From: Gracilaria domingensis
Lineage: Eukaryota; Rhodophyta; Florideophyceae; Gracilariales; Gracilariaceae
Length of the DNA: 64,000 nt
Reading direction: 5' to 3'
Assembly (NCBI GenBank): GCA_022539475.1
Contig: VCMS01000045.1
Coordinates: forward strand, 124,001-188,000
In this document: one piece after another, positions 1 through 9,174 of the stretch
Position numbering within the stretch: position 1 is the first letter of the stretch
Layout of the letters: each line of letters opens with the position of its first letter
Notes under the pieces: generated by a model
What the model was told of the DNA's origin: nothing
Database searches by the model: none
The model's input: only the letters and a program-made list of their open reading frames with translations
Program-made: the position numbers and the translations under genes

Positions 1-1227
1 CCGGCGTTGTTTCCCGGCGGCTGGAAAAACGGAATGGTGCAAATCATGAGGTCAGACCAGGGCGGCCATTGTCTGGCGGTGACGAAAAACTTGGTAACAG
101 GGTTGTCCGTGTCGAATCACGACCACGGAGTGAACGGGATGGTGGTGGATCTGGACGGGACGCTCAAGGTGCTCAACGGCGGAATGACGAACGCAGGGTT
201 CTCGGAAAAGGGCGACGGCGACGGTGGCTCGCCGGAAACGCCGCTGTCCGGCGCGCTCCTGACGGTGCGGCACAACATTGACGGGTTCAACGGCAACGTG
301 GAGTACGACACGGACGACGGGCGAGAAGCTGACGTGGTCAACGGCGCGGACGTGGAGGTGTTTGCGGCGGGTTTCATGAACGCGCTGCCGGTGGTGCTGC
401 ACACGAACGGCGGGCTGTACGTGACGGACAACGGACCGAACCCGGGGTACGGCAAGGAGAGCGTCTCGTGCAGCGTGAACCTGGAGAGCGAGCCGCACGA
501 GGGGGACACACTGCACCTGGTGGAGGAGGGCAAGTGGTACGGGCACCCGAACCGCAACCGCGGTCGGTACGACAGCAGGCAGTGCGTGTATCAGGGCGAC
601 GGCAGGACGGCGCCCGTGGCGACGATCGAGTCGTCCACCAACGGGCTGACCGAGTACGCCAGCAACAAGCGCGGGGCCAAGTGGAAGGGCGCGCTGATTC
701 TGGCGCGCATCGGGTTCCACGGCGCGAACAACGACCGCGGCAACAGCTTCGCGCTGTTCCTGTCCAACCGCACGGCGGTGCGCGAGCGCGAGGAGCTGCC
801 GCAGGTGGGCGGGCTGGACGCGACGCTGGACGTGCACAGCAACGTGGTGCTGACGGACTACATGGTGCGCGCGGTGGCGGTGCTGCGCACGGCGGAGGCG
901 GCGGGCGCGCAGCGGCAGCGCGGCGCGATCTGGAGCGTGCTGCCGCGGCGCGGGCCGGCGGCCGGCGGCAACCGCGTGTGGGTGCGCGGGCGCTTCTCGC
1001 AGCGCGGCATCACGGTGATGTTCGGCAGCCGCGTGTGCCACGACGTGCGCGTGGCGCGCGCCGGGCTGCTGAGCTGCCGCGCGCCGGCCGGCGCGCGCGG
1101 CGAGGCCGTGGCCGTGTCCGTGGGCATCGGGCGCTGGTTCTCGCGCGTGCGCGGCGCCGACTACACGTACATGACCGAGCCGCGCGCCACGCTGCGCGCG
1201 CACCTGCTGCAGACGCCCGACCTGTGA
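1..1227 (+). CDS. PQQ-type sorbosone/glucose dehydrogenase-like protein with IPT domain, 3' part
   Basis: The reading frame is already open at base 1, so the 5' end lies outside the window; the visible part is about 408 residues. The middle (about bases 360-560) has the blade signature of soluble quinoprotein glucose/sorbosone dehydrogenases: an AAGFMNAL segment, then a hydrophobic strand and LYVTDNGPNPG. Family members are six-bladed beta-propellers that oxidise sugars with PQQ. From about base 930 follows an IPT/TIG immunoglobulin-like domain (PRRGPAAGGNRVWVRG, then FGSRVCHDV and LLSCRAP), often found on secreted or surface proteins. The N-terminus, where a signal peptide would be, is not visible. 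Family assignment is good; substrate is unknown. GC content is very high. Confidence 0.75.
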   Translation, partial: PALFPGGWKNGMVQIMRSDQGGHCLAVTKNLVTGLSVSNHDHGVNGMVVDLDGTLKVLNGGMTNAGFSEKGDGDGGSPETPLSGALLTVRHNIDGFNGNVEYDTDDGREADVVNGADVEVFAAGFMNALPVVLHTNGGLYVTDNGPNPGYGKESVSCSVNLESEPHEGDTLHLVEEGKWYGHPNRNRGRYDSRQCVYQGDGRTAPVATIESSTNGLTEYASNKRGAKWKGALILARIGFHGANNDRGNSFALFLSNRTAVREREELPQVGGLDATLDVHSNVVLTDYMVRAVAVLRTAEAAGAQRQRGAIWSVLPRRGPAAGGNRVWVRGRFSQRGITVMFGSRVCHDVRVARAGLLSCRAPAGARGEAVAVSVGIGRWFSRVRGADYTYMTEPRATLRAHLLQTPDL

Positions 1228-1546
1228 CTTGGTCAGAGTCCACCCTTGGTACACGCACGGCGCGCTCGCGCCCGCGATAAAGCACACGTAGCACACACAC
1301 ACACGCGCGCGCGCGCGCGCGCGCGCGCGAATGGCCGTTGCGCCGCTGTAAGCTTGCCGACCTATGATTCATACCGGAGCACACGCCGCGTTGCCGCCAG
1401 TTCAACGGACTCGCGCGCGCGCGCGCAGCCGCTCGCACACGCGCAGCCGCGCGCACACGGCGGCGCTCCTCCTCCTGCGCTGCCATTCATTCCCGCGCGC
1501 TGCTTCGCCGCCGCCGCCACCGCGCCCCCCTCCCTCCCTCCCGCCC
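1228..1546. repeat. Intergenic spacer with (CA)n(CG)n microsatellite
   Basis: The spacer between the dehydrogenase stop and the MGDG synthase start carries a CA run passing into a CG run at about 1289-1331, then further CG-rich and CCT-rich tracts up to the next start codon. A CACCCTTGGTA element at 1241-1251 is the reverse complement of a motif that recurs in other spacers. No gene is seen. Confidence 0.8.
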
Positions 1547-3046
1547 ATGACGACCTCGCAGACCATGGCGCCGCGCCCGCTGCTGCACGCGCGCCGACTG
1601 CTCAGCCACTCGCGCAAGCTGCGCGTGCTCGTCCTGTCGTCCGACACGGGCGGCGGCCATCGCGCGTCGGCCGCCGCGCTGCGCGCCGCCTTGGAGCGCC
1701 TGCACGAGGGGCAGGTGCAGGTGGACGTGCTCGACTTCTGGGTGCAGATGGCCGCGGGTCCCTTTCGCCACTTCCCGAAGCAGTACACCTTCCTGGCGAG
1801 GCACCCGCCCATGTGGAAGTTCACGTACGAGGCCACGCGTTTTCCCCCGTTCCGAGCCGTCACGGAGTGCTACTTCAACACGCTGGCGCACAGCAGCGTG
1901 CGCGCCGCCTTTGTCAGCTATCAGCCGGATCTCGTCGTGTCGGTGCATCCGCTGGTCAATACGCTCGCGCTTCACGTGCTCAACAACCTCGCCGCCGATA
2001 CGTGTATTCCGCGCCCGCCATACGTCACCGTCGTCACCGACCTGGGCGGCGCCCACCCCACCTGGTTCAGTCGCAACGCCGACATGGTGTACGCGCCCAT
2101 CCCGGCCGTCGCTCGTTTGGCGCAGCGTGCCGGCGTGGCGGACGAGAACGTCACCACCATTGGCTTGCCCGTGCGCGAGCAGTTTTGGAGCAAGGAGCTC
2201 CCAAAAGCGCAGCTTCGCCAAAAGTTGCACATGCTCCCGGACGCACCGGCGGTGCTGGTGGTCGGCGGTGGCGATGGTGTGGGCGGTCTCAAAGCCATTG
2301 CCACCGCGCTGGGTCAACAGTTGCCGCGGAAGATGAACGGCCAACAGGTTCAGCTCGTGGTCATTTGCGGCAAGAACGACGCTCTGCGCGCATCGCTCTC
2401 CGCGCGCACCTGGCAGTGCCACATGATTTGCTTAGGATACGTTACCAACATGAGCGAATGGATGGCCGCTTCGGACATCATTTGCACTAAAGCAGGACCT
2501 GGCACCATCGCAGAGTCTTTGATACGAGGCTTGCCCATCATTGTCACCGCCTTTTTACCAGGTCAAGAAGAGGCCAATGTGCGATACGTAGAAGAGCAAA
2601 AGGTAGGCGTCTTCGCGCAGAGACCAAACAAGATTGCCTCTATCGCCGCCGAGTGGCTGTCAGAGCCACAGCTGCTGCGCGAAATGTCCGAGCGAGCAGT
2701 ACGCTGCGGTCGACCAGACGCCACCATGCAGATTGCAGAGGACATTGTGCGCGTTGCGCGCCACAAAATCACCGAAAACATTAACGTGATGGAGAGAAGA
2801 AGACAGCTGAGGGAAGCATCTGCCGCCATGGCTCGCAGTAACCTGCGCCGATATCTGCCCGATATGCCCGTTTTGAAGGACGATAGCAAACAGTCGCACC
2901 TACTGTTGCGCGTTCGCTTTCTACTGCGCGTCGTGACCGCCTCTTTGATTGCTCACAGAGCTCTTTCTCCCAGCAGAACGCCGCCTTCCTCGCCGGGGGG
3001 AAAAGCCGCCAACCCGCGAATAGCCGATGCTATGTGGGAGGACTAA
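1547..3046 (+). CDS. MGD: Monogalactosyldiacylglycerol (MGDG) synthase
   Basis: A 499-residue GT28-family glycosyltransferase that moves galactose from UDP-galactose to diacylglycerol, making the main plastid membrane lipid at the envelope. Visible signatures are the N-terminal RVLVLSSDTGGGHRASA motif (about residues 25-40), the FLARHPPMWKFTYEATR segment typical of MGDG synthases, a VSVHPLVN motif, and the C-terminal UDP-sugar site with TKAGPGTIAESLIRGLPII. The first ATG after a CCT-rich tract was taken as start, because upstream in-frame sequence is low-complexity Arg/Pro. The N-terminal leader is short (about 24 residues), so targeting is unclear. A tail of about 90 residues after the GT domain is poorly conserved. 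The gene converges with the bilin lyase. Confidence 0.93.
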   Translation: MTTSQTMAPRPLLHARRLLSHSRKLRVLVLSSDTGGGHRASAAALRAALERLHEGQVQVDVLDFWVQMAAGPFRHFPKQYTFLARHPPMWKFTYEATRFPPFRAVTECYFNTLAHSSVRAAFVSYQPDLVVSVHPLVNTLALHVLNNLAADTCIPRPPYVTVVTDLGGAHPTWFSRNADMVYAPIPAVARLAQRAGVADENVTTIGLPVREQFWSKELPKAQLRQKLHMLPDAPAVLVVGGGDGVGGLKAIATALGQQLPRKMNGQQVQLVVICGKNDALRASLSARTWQCHMICLGYVTNMSEWMAASDIICTKAGPGTIAESLIRGLPIIVTAFLPGQEEANVRYVEEQKVGVFAQRPNKIASIAAEWLSEPQLLREMSERAVRCGRPDATMQIAEDIVRVARHKITENINVMERRRQLREASAAMARSNLRRYLPDMPVLKDDSKQSHLLLRVRFLLRVVTASLIAHRALSPSRTPPSSPGGKAANPRIADAMWED

Positions 3047-3189
3047 CTGCCCCAGTTTTGTCAACAGTCAGACCGCTTTTCGACGCTCGCTTCGGAGCGC
3101 TACGGTAGGGAATAACAGTTGTATAGGAGCTTGATGATAAACTACTTTGAACAACACGCAAGGCTCGGCATATTTTCGACACGGTCTGT

Positions 3190-4032
3190 TCAAACTTGTA
3201 CTGACACTTCATAAGGGTTTTGCATCTTCTCCAGCGCCAGCGTGGCGCGCGCGGCCACTGTGGGGTCGAACGACACGCGTACGTCGACGCCATCCGGTTC
3301 GTCGTGTTGCTCGTCGCGCAAAACGTGTGCGTCACCCTCCGCAGCGGCGTGTACGACCGAGTACGCAAGACGCCTGACGTCGTCATCGACAAGTTGCAGC
3401 GACACAAAACGTTCCAAACCGACAATGGCGGCGTATCTGACGCCCCAGTCCCGCTCGCCATCGGCCAGCTTCATCAAACACTCGTACGCAGCGCTTGCCT
3501 GCTTCGGCTGGACGTAGCGCAGACAGCTGAGCGCCTTGCAGGCGGCGCGGCGCACATTCGGAATGGGCCCTGTGATGGCGCACGCCAAACAAACCTGCAA
3601 CACGGAAGGGTCCCCGATGGCCGCCAGAGCGCGCAGCGCATACGCGTTGACCGAGTAGTTGAACGCGGCCACGCCCGTCAGCAGCGGCGGGATGGCAACG
3701 GGGCCGGCGCGCGCCAGCGCGGAAATGGCAATGCGCGCGGCGGGCGGGTTGTTATAGCCGAGCATGTCCACGAGCACGGGCAGCGTTTGAGGATATTCTT
3801 CGGTGGCGTGCGCGATTTGCTCCGCGGCGGAGATGAGCGACGTGGGAGAGTCGGGCCCGTTTTGCACGTAAGTGATTCGCTCGGCGAGCGCGGTGGGCAG
3901 CGTGGTGAGATCGACGTCGTAGTCGATGCCGCCGTTGACGCCGCTCATGCGCGGGCGCGCGCAGGTGGCGGCGCGGGGGCGCCGCGCGCGGCGGGGGAGC
4001 GCGGGCGGGATCAGGAACGCGGGCGGCGGCAT
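3190..4032 (-). CDS. HEAT-repeat phycobilin lyase, CpcE/CpcF/CpeZ family, plastid-targeted
   Basis: This 280-residue protein is built of HEAT-like repeats with the sequence style of CpcF/CpeZ bilin lyase subunits: LGYNNPPAARIAISAL, then FNYSVNAYALRALAAIGDP, then VRRAACKALSCL and DWGVRYAAIVGLERF. In cyanobacteria these proteins attach or isomerise phycobilins on phycocyanin or phycoerythrin, usually as CpcE/F or CpeY/Z pairs. The first about 30 residues are Pro/Arg/Ala-rich with a phenylalanine near the start (PPPAFLIPP), as in red-algal plastid leaders, so it probably acts in the stroma during phycobilisome assembly. Which phycobiliprotein is served cannot be told. A related NblB-like role is possible. 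It is divergent from the small membrane protein, 209 bp apart. Confidence 0.8.
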   Translation of the reverse strand: MPPPAFLIPPALPRRARRPRAATCARPRMSGVNGGIDYDVDLTTLPTALAERITYVQNGPDSPTSLISAAEQIAHATEEYPQTLPVLVDMLGYNNPPAARIAISALARAGPVAIPPLLTGVAAFNYSVNAYALRALAAIGDPSVLQVCLACAITGPIPNVRRAACKALSCLRYVQPKQASAAYECLMKLADGERDWGVRYAAIVGLERFVSLQLVDDDVRRLAYSVVHAAAEGDAHVLRDEQHDEPDGVDVRVSFDPTVAARATLALEKMQNPYEVSVQV

Positions 4033-4241
4033 TGCGGCGTCGTCGGTGCGAGCTCTGCGTCAGCGCGCGGCGGGGGAGCGCGAGATTGGCTGTGAGATAA
4101 GACGTGACGCGCGGCTCCTTTTTCTACGATTTCTGACAACGCAACTGAACTTGAGCGCTTTCCGCGCCTCAGCGCGTCCGCCGCGGTCGCTGGCGTGTTC
4201 CTCCGCCGACAGCGCGTCCAACGCTCCCCGCCGCCGCCGCC

Positions 4242-4436
4242 ATGAATTACAAGCTCACGGCCACCATCCAGTGGGCGCTCGTCTTCACCGCGGGCGTAGC
4301 CGCGCTGCACCTGGGCAAGTCGTACAGCCGCCAGCGCGCCGCCCAAATGGCGCCTCAATACGCGAACGCCACCACGCGCGACGACATTACCGCCGCCATC
4401 GTCGAGCACAACGCCTCCCTCAACCCCGAGCAATGA
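4242..4436 (+). CDS. Small single-pass membrane protein
   Basis: A 64-residue ORF with a good ATG context after a CCGCCGCCGCC tract. Residues about 8-24 (TIQWALVFTAGVAALHL) form one hydrophobic helix, followed by a basic stretch (KSYSRQRAA) and a polar tail. It is not recognised. The layout recalls small organellar membrane or respiratory-complex assembly proteins, but that is a guess. Its last 17 bases overlap the 3' end of the HPPK-DHPS gene on the other strand. It shares a short divergent spacer with the bilin lyase. Confidence 0.5.
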   Translation: MNYKLTATIQWALVFTAGVAALHLGKSYSRQRAAQMAPQYANATTRDDITAAIVEHNASLNPEQ

Positions 4437-5945
4437 CGTCCGCCGCGCGGAGCGCGTCCGCGACGTGCGCCTCGTGCACGCGCGCCATGTGCACGCCGCC
4501 GCGCGCGACGACAGCCGCCAGCGCGCCGGCGGTGGCCCAGTCGCGCGCGGCGAGCGTGGTCGGTGGCGGGTGTAGCGTGCGTGAGAGCCACTTTTTGCGA
4601 CTGACGCCGAGCAGGATGGGGTAGTGCTTGATGAGCATGTGGAAGCGCGCGCTTTCGTGGAGAAGCTGCTTGGATTGGTTGGCGTTCTTGGCGAAGCCGA
4701 TGCCGGGGTCGGCTATGATGCTCCAGCGCTTCATGCCGCGGTTGAACGCGTCGCCGATGCGTTGGGACAGTTCGTGCGCCACTTCGGCTGTCACGTCGCC
4801 GTATTGCTGTAGACTGTTCATCGTGGCGGGTGTTCCTCGCGTGTGCATCTGTACGCACGCTGCGTTGCGCTTGGAGAGCGTTTCGTGCAGCGTGCTGTCT
4901 AAGGTTCCGCCAGAGATGTCGTTGATCACGTCTGCGCCGCTGTCGAGCGCTCGTTCGGCTACTGTCGAGAGGAACGTGTCGCACGAAATGAGCAGTTCGG
5001 GGAACGTGAGTCGGATCGCGCTGATGATGGGCATAATGCGCTCTAGTTCTTTTGTGGCGCCGACCAAGTCTGCACCGGGTCTTGTGCTTTGGCCGCCCAC
5101 CTGTCGGTCGCGTGCGCGTGTGTTCATAAGTTAGAGAATCGTAACGCTTTGTTTCAATAGTTTTCTCGCATTGTATACACACTTCACTTACATCAACCAC
5201 GTCGAAACCGTGCTCACAAAACTTTTCTACCTGTCGTAGAGCGGTGTCGATAGAACTGTGTACCCCGCCGTCACTGAAGCTGTCTGGAGTGGCGTTTATG
5301 ACTCCCATTAGGAGCGTTCCCTCCCCCCAGCGCAATAGCTTCCCCGTGTGTGTTGGCGTCACTTTCTGCAGCTCGCTTGCGTCGTCTGGTAGTAGCTGTT
5401 GTAACAACTGCTTTGCTGTTTTCGTCTCATTCTGTAACGGAACTGGTATTGATTCGGAGATGTCACACATGGGACGAAGGACAAACTCGCGTTCGTGTAA
5501 ACGAGGATGAGGAACGATCAGTGTGCTTCCCTCCTCAACACGTCGCTCTCCGTAGCAGATGATGTCCAGGTCGATTGGACGGGGGCCATATCGCACACCA
5601 GAAGGCGATCGACCTAATTCATGCTCGATCTTTTTCAGCTTCCGTAGCAGTTGTACTGGCGGTAGAGAAGTGGAGACCTGTACGGCTCCGTTGAGGAAAG
5701 CTGGTTGATCCGTCACATACATTCTAAGATATGAGTTAATTGGGTTCTGTTACGAAGCGGATGCAAACAGTTATGTGCACTTACGGACTACTCTCGTAGA
5801 GAAAAGATGTTCTTTGGATTTTGCATCCCTGTGTTTCCAGCTCTCGGAGGGCGGCGTGAATCGTGTTGGCTCTGTTTCCGATGTTTGATCCGACGGCCAC
5901 AATCGCCGTCTCCGCCGCGGTCGCAGTGAACATTGTACGGAACAT
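4420..5945 (-). CDS. Bifunctional HPPK-DHPS (folate biosynthesis), three exons
   Basis: Exons are 5785-5945, 5192-5723 and 4420-5100. Introns of 61 and 91 nt have gtaagt donors and YTAAC-like branch motifs; joining them gives a 457-residue product. Residues about 14-160 are the pyrophosphokinase (VAVGSNIGNR, then FLNGAVQV, RYGPRPIDLDIICYG, VPHPRLHEREFVLRP). The rest is dihydropteroate synthase (MGVINATPDSFSDGG, DVVDVGGQSTRPGA across the second intron, VINDISGG, IIADPGIGFAKN, LLGVSRKKWL). The enzyme makes dihydropteroate from hydroxymethyldihydropterin and pABA. As in plants there is no aldolase domain. An in-frame stop lies three codons before the ATG at 5945; the ATG at 5933 is an alternative. 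The short leader gives weak support for mitochondrial import, which is usual for plant homologues. Confidence 0.92.
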
Positions 5946-7914
5946 GTTCAGTTAAACGTCTGATACGTCTACCCCAGGTCAATGTCACTGAAATTGATAT
6001 CTACAGGAAGAGATGAACTCAGGTATAAAAATTATACAGAAGATCGCTCTGCTTGATTCGCGGCTGGACGTGTTCGTCAATCTGAGCTAAGGCTACGGAT
6101 AGATTCCTTCACAAATTGTGCGCATAGCCCTCACGGATTGGGCTTGATGATCATCATCATCTAAGCAGCAAGCCTCACGATCATGATCAAGATGAGGTTT
6201 GGGGCGAGCTCGCTAGCTGGGAATTGATCAGGCCCTGATGTGGGTATGGCCCTCCGCATCCCATATAACTGTACACGTGCGCATTGCACAACGAAATCAA
6301 AAGAGTAAACGATAAACGTTATAAACGCGATATCTATCTGGCTATCTTCGCAAACTGGTTGGGGTCGCGTTTGTTGCGTCTTTGCTAAAAGCATAAAAGG
6401 CCATCGGCTTGCTCTCATAGCAGTGCTATGAGAGAAAGTCGACAGCGATTTAGCACTGCAGCTGCAAGCTGGAGAACCATTCGTTCCAAAGCAAGCATTA
6501 CGGCATTGTATTTCTTTGACGGATGCGAGCCACGCAACTGGCAAAGCACTTGCGGTACCAACAACATCCCCATACCCTTCGTTCGAATGATTGACGGGGT
6601 CCGGTGCCCTCATAGACATCCAAACGCATCGGCGTCACTTCGACTCTGTTCGCTGTGCAAAGTGCCCTGTACTTTGTGCCCTTAATCCGGTCAGCCTTTG
6701 CAGCGGCCCCGGCTGCGGTCAGGGACGCCTTTAGGAGCCTTGTTTTGTTCAAAAAGAGGAGCATCGGAAGGCTCGATCTGCGGTTAGGAGGGCTGGCCTA
6801 CAAGGCCAGCCCTCCGAACCGCAGATATCATATCATCTCATAATATTGGGCGTCTCCTGAAAATGCAAATCCCATTTTCCATTTCGCATAACGTCACGAT
6901 AAGAGTATTTTTCGTGACAAAGCGCGCAGTCAAGCTTCGCACGTTGAACAACATGCGCAGCGAAATAATGTTCTGCACAATTTTTATTCTGGAGTCGAAT
7001 GTCCCCCCCATCTGCATGAAACGCAGCCCAACCTCTTTCGGCCACAACAACTCTCTAGCCGAATCTATTATGCACGAAGCGATGTTCTCGGTTGTGCGAT
7101 GCAAGCTCATAACGGTTTGGTTTGCGCGTTGAGTTGCGGTTGTTTTTAGAACGTCGATACAAACCTTTTTACTATTTCGCAAAAAATGCGATTTGCGAAT
7201 TGGTATTTCCGGAGATGCCCATTATTATGTCAAATGACGAATACAGTTTTGAATAAAGATTTGGCGCTTGGAATGGAAGCTGCGAGACAAATGGAATACA
7301 AAGTATCCGACCAGAAAGTGAACAAACTTTTAATAAAGAAAAGATTACTTCAGGTGAGCTCTATGCCCAAGGTGCAAACGTTTTGTGGTTCATGACGCGA
7401 CATATCCAACACGGAGCCGATAGAACGGAGCGATGCCAATGGTGATAGTAGTGCTAAGGAGAATTCACCTTGCTGGGATCCCCAAGGATTCATAGAAACT
7501 GAGTTCCATGCGCATTTAACATTTTGATGCGAGAACTACAGTAGGACACTAAACTTTTGTTTGACGCAACATTCGCCACCGACTAGAGAGGTGTAGCGAA
7601 ACAATGCTTACAAAAGAGACGCACAAAATACTTGCTGTCCTTAGTATTCTGATTCGCGCTGCAAACTTTAGGCCTTCTTCTGGGAAAGAGCTCGCCAATA
7701 TCACTATATAGTGATTGCTACGTTGATAACATTTCGACAAGATTATCAGTTGCTACTTATTCAGTTGCATGCACAACTTGTTTCTTTCCAAGTCCGATTT
7801 CCGTTTCAGCTATCATTCGAACCATTAGAGCCCACAAATGTCAGGTTTTTCTCTATCAAATATCTTCAGTGACCCAACCTTAGAAAAAACTGAGGACACA
7901 AGGGGCAAAGGTAA
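5946..7914. other. AT-richer intergenic region, no recognised gene
   Basis: About 2 kb between the HPPK-DHPS start and the zinc-finger gene. Short ORFs on both strands have no recognisable domains or gene-like composition. The only clear structure is a near-perfect palindrome at 6778-6824. A TATAAAAA tract lies near 6024. Confidence 0.6.
6778..6824. repeat. Near-perfect palindrome, 22-bp arms and 3-nt loop
   Basis: Arms 6778-6799 and 6803-6824 are reverse complements except for one base, around the loop ACA. The stem is GC-rich, with GGAGGGCTGGCCT as its core. It lies in non-coding DNA. It may be a tiny foldback element or a structured RNA; the sequence does not decide. Confidence 0.85.
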
Positions 7915-8095
7915 ATGCTCGAAGCACTAACCAGTAGTGCAGCCAAGCTGGTCCCCAGCAACCCCATTTCGCAGCCAGTATCTGTACATGACAACGAATG
8001 CGAACGACAGACTCTTCATCGCGTGAACCAACGCGACTTTGCCTCGAATCAGCAAAAAACGAACGGAACCCGGCAGGAAGGCCAGAACTTTTCAC

Positions 8096-8525
8096 TAGGG
8101 GCGTATTTCTGACTACTTTTCTTGTAAAGTTTGACGTCAAACAGTCACCCGTTTTTCTCGAAGTCATACTAAAAGTAGTCAATAGGTAGTCAAACGCCAA
8201 TTAAGCCAGTTACGAGCCTTCTTTACTTATCTTAAAGTTGTATATCTAAAAACAGAGATAGAGTCTCTTCGTCTTGAATGCTAGTGTAGCGAAAGGGAGT
8301 AAAAGTCTTTGATCGAACGTTCAGTACTTTGAAAGCGAAGTATCAATAGGGAGCCAAAGTATCCATTGGCGGTTTGAAATGTCTCTACAATGGCTTTAGA
8401 CGGTGATTCTAGACACCTTTGACTACGTTGACTACTTTTTTTGACTACTGCTACTCCGCAGTAGTCACGTAGTCGAAAGTCAATGCTAATTCCGGCGTAG
8501 TCATGAAGTCATGAATACGCCCCTG
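8096..8525. mobile_element. Non-autonomous hAT-type DNA transposon (MITE), 430 bp
   Basis: The ends are inverted repeats: TAGGGGCGTATT on the left and AATACGCCCCTG on the right, one mismatch over 12 bp. They are flanked by a perfect 8-bp target duplication, CTTTTCAC, at 8088-8095 and 8526-8533. CAGGG-type ends with 8-bp duplications are typical of the hAT superfamily. The interior has many TAGTCA/TGACTA copies near both ends, as expected for transposase-binding subterminal repeats. There is no transposase ORF. It is inserted inside the zinc-finger coding region, and the perfect duplication suggests a fairly recent insertion. Confidence 0.85.
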
Positions 8526-8822
8526 CTTTTCACCAAGTTCTGGTGTTCAAAACAGATCGCTTCCTCCTTTTTCATCATTTGGGACAACGACATCTATTTT
8601 GCTTCCTCCATCGAGAACGCCCAAGGTCCCTTGTCCGATTTGTCAATTGATATTAATTCCGAAGAATTTGAGGAAACACATTCAACGTGTCCATTACAAG
8701 GAATATTCATGTAAACATTGTGGAGGTATTCTTTCTAGTTATGGCTTTCCAACCCACTGCGAGGAAGAGCACAGTGCATTTGTTGGTAGGAAAGTTTCGT
8801 GCCCGGAATGAGCAAGGTGTTG

Positions 8823-8915
8823 TTTCTGGTCTTCCTGGTGAGAGAACGTTTCTTTCAACAGAAACGCTCTGTAGTATGCCGGAATTAGACTATTACACCC
8901 ATAAACAGAGAGAGA
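8823..8915. mobile_element. Short GA-tailed insertion flanked by 13-bp direct repeats
   Basis: The 13-bp sequence GAGCAAGGTGTTG occurs at 8810-8822 and 8916-8928, bracketing 93 bp. The insert contains an imperfect hairpin (AACGTTTCT..AGAAACGCT) and ends in a GA run. A diverged copy in the opposite orientation lies at 35441-35544. A 13-bp duplication and a simple-repeat tail suggest a SINE-like retroposon, but a DNA element is not excluded. Confidence 0.6.
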
Positions 8916-9174
8916 GAGCAAGGTGTTGCAAGCAGACAGTTTGAGGAAACACATTAGTGGGATGGATAAGAAAAACGTAAGCTTGCGAGTACTGTCGACT
9001 TCTGCTTTCGAGTCGCGGCAATGTTCGCCGACATTGTCCGACGGTTCACAGGAAGGATGCAACCAAAAGTTAAAAGTAGTGGAAGTCGGTCATTCAAGCA
9101 AGAGGGAGATGGTTATGATGGCTTGGTTGTCGTAGAACAAGGGTAACGTGTCTTCACGCCGAGAAACGCTTCCT

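Larger units (their letters stand above)
7915..9135 (+). pseudogene. C2H2 zinc-finger gene interrupted by two insertions
   Basis: An ATG at 7915 opens a frame that runs into a 430-bp element (8096-8525). The same frame resumes after it and encodes two C2H2-like fingers: CPICQ..LRKHIQRVH at about 8629-8691, and CKHCGG..PTHCEEEH after it. A third finger begins with SCPE and is cut at about 8810, where a 93-bp sequence sits between 13-bp direct repeats; an LRKHI segment resembling a finger continues at about 8930. The last frame ends at 9135. The first insertion brings an in-frame stop, so the gene looks inactive unless the inserts are spliced out. The fingers may bind nucleic acid; no wider family is recognised. 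Confidence 0.55.

Noticed and set aside
52-1302. 416-codon minus-strand frame opposite the dehydrogenase
   Set aside because: Arg/Ala/His-rich shadow frame caused by high GC of the real gene on the plus strand.
6161-6619. 152-codon minus-strand ORF with an ATG start
   Set aside because: No domain, signal or conserved pattern; similar lengths arise by chance here, and no promoter or gene-like context was found.
6838-7182. 114-codon minus-strand open frame
   Set aside because: The frame begins at TTG rather than ATG, and no family features are seen.
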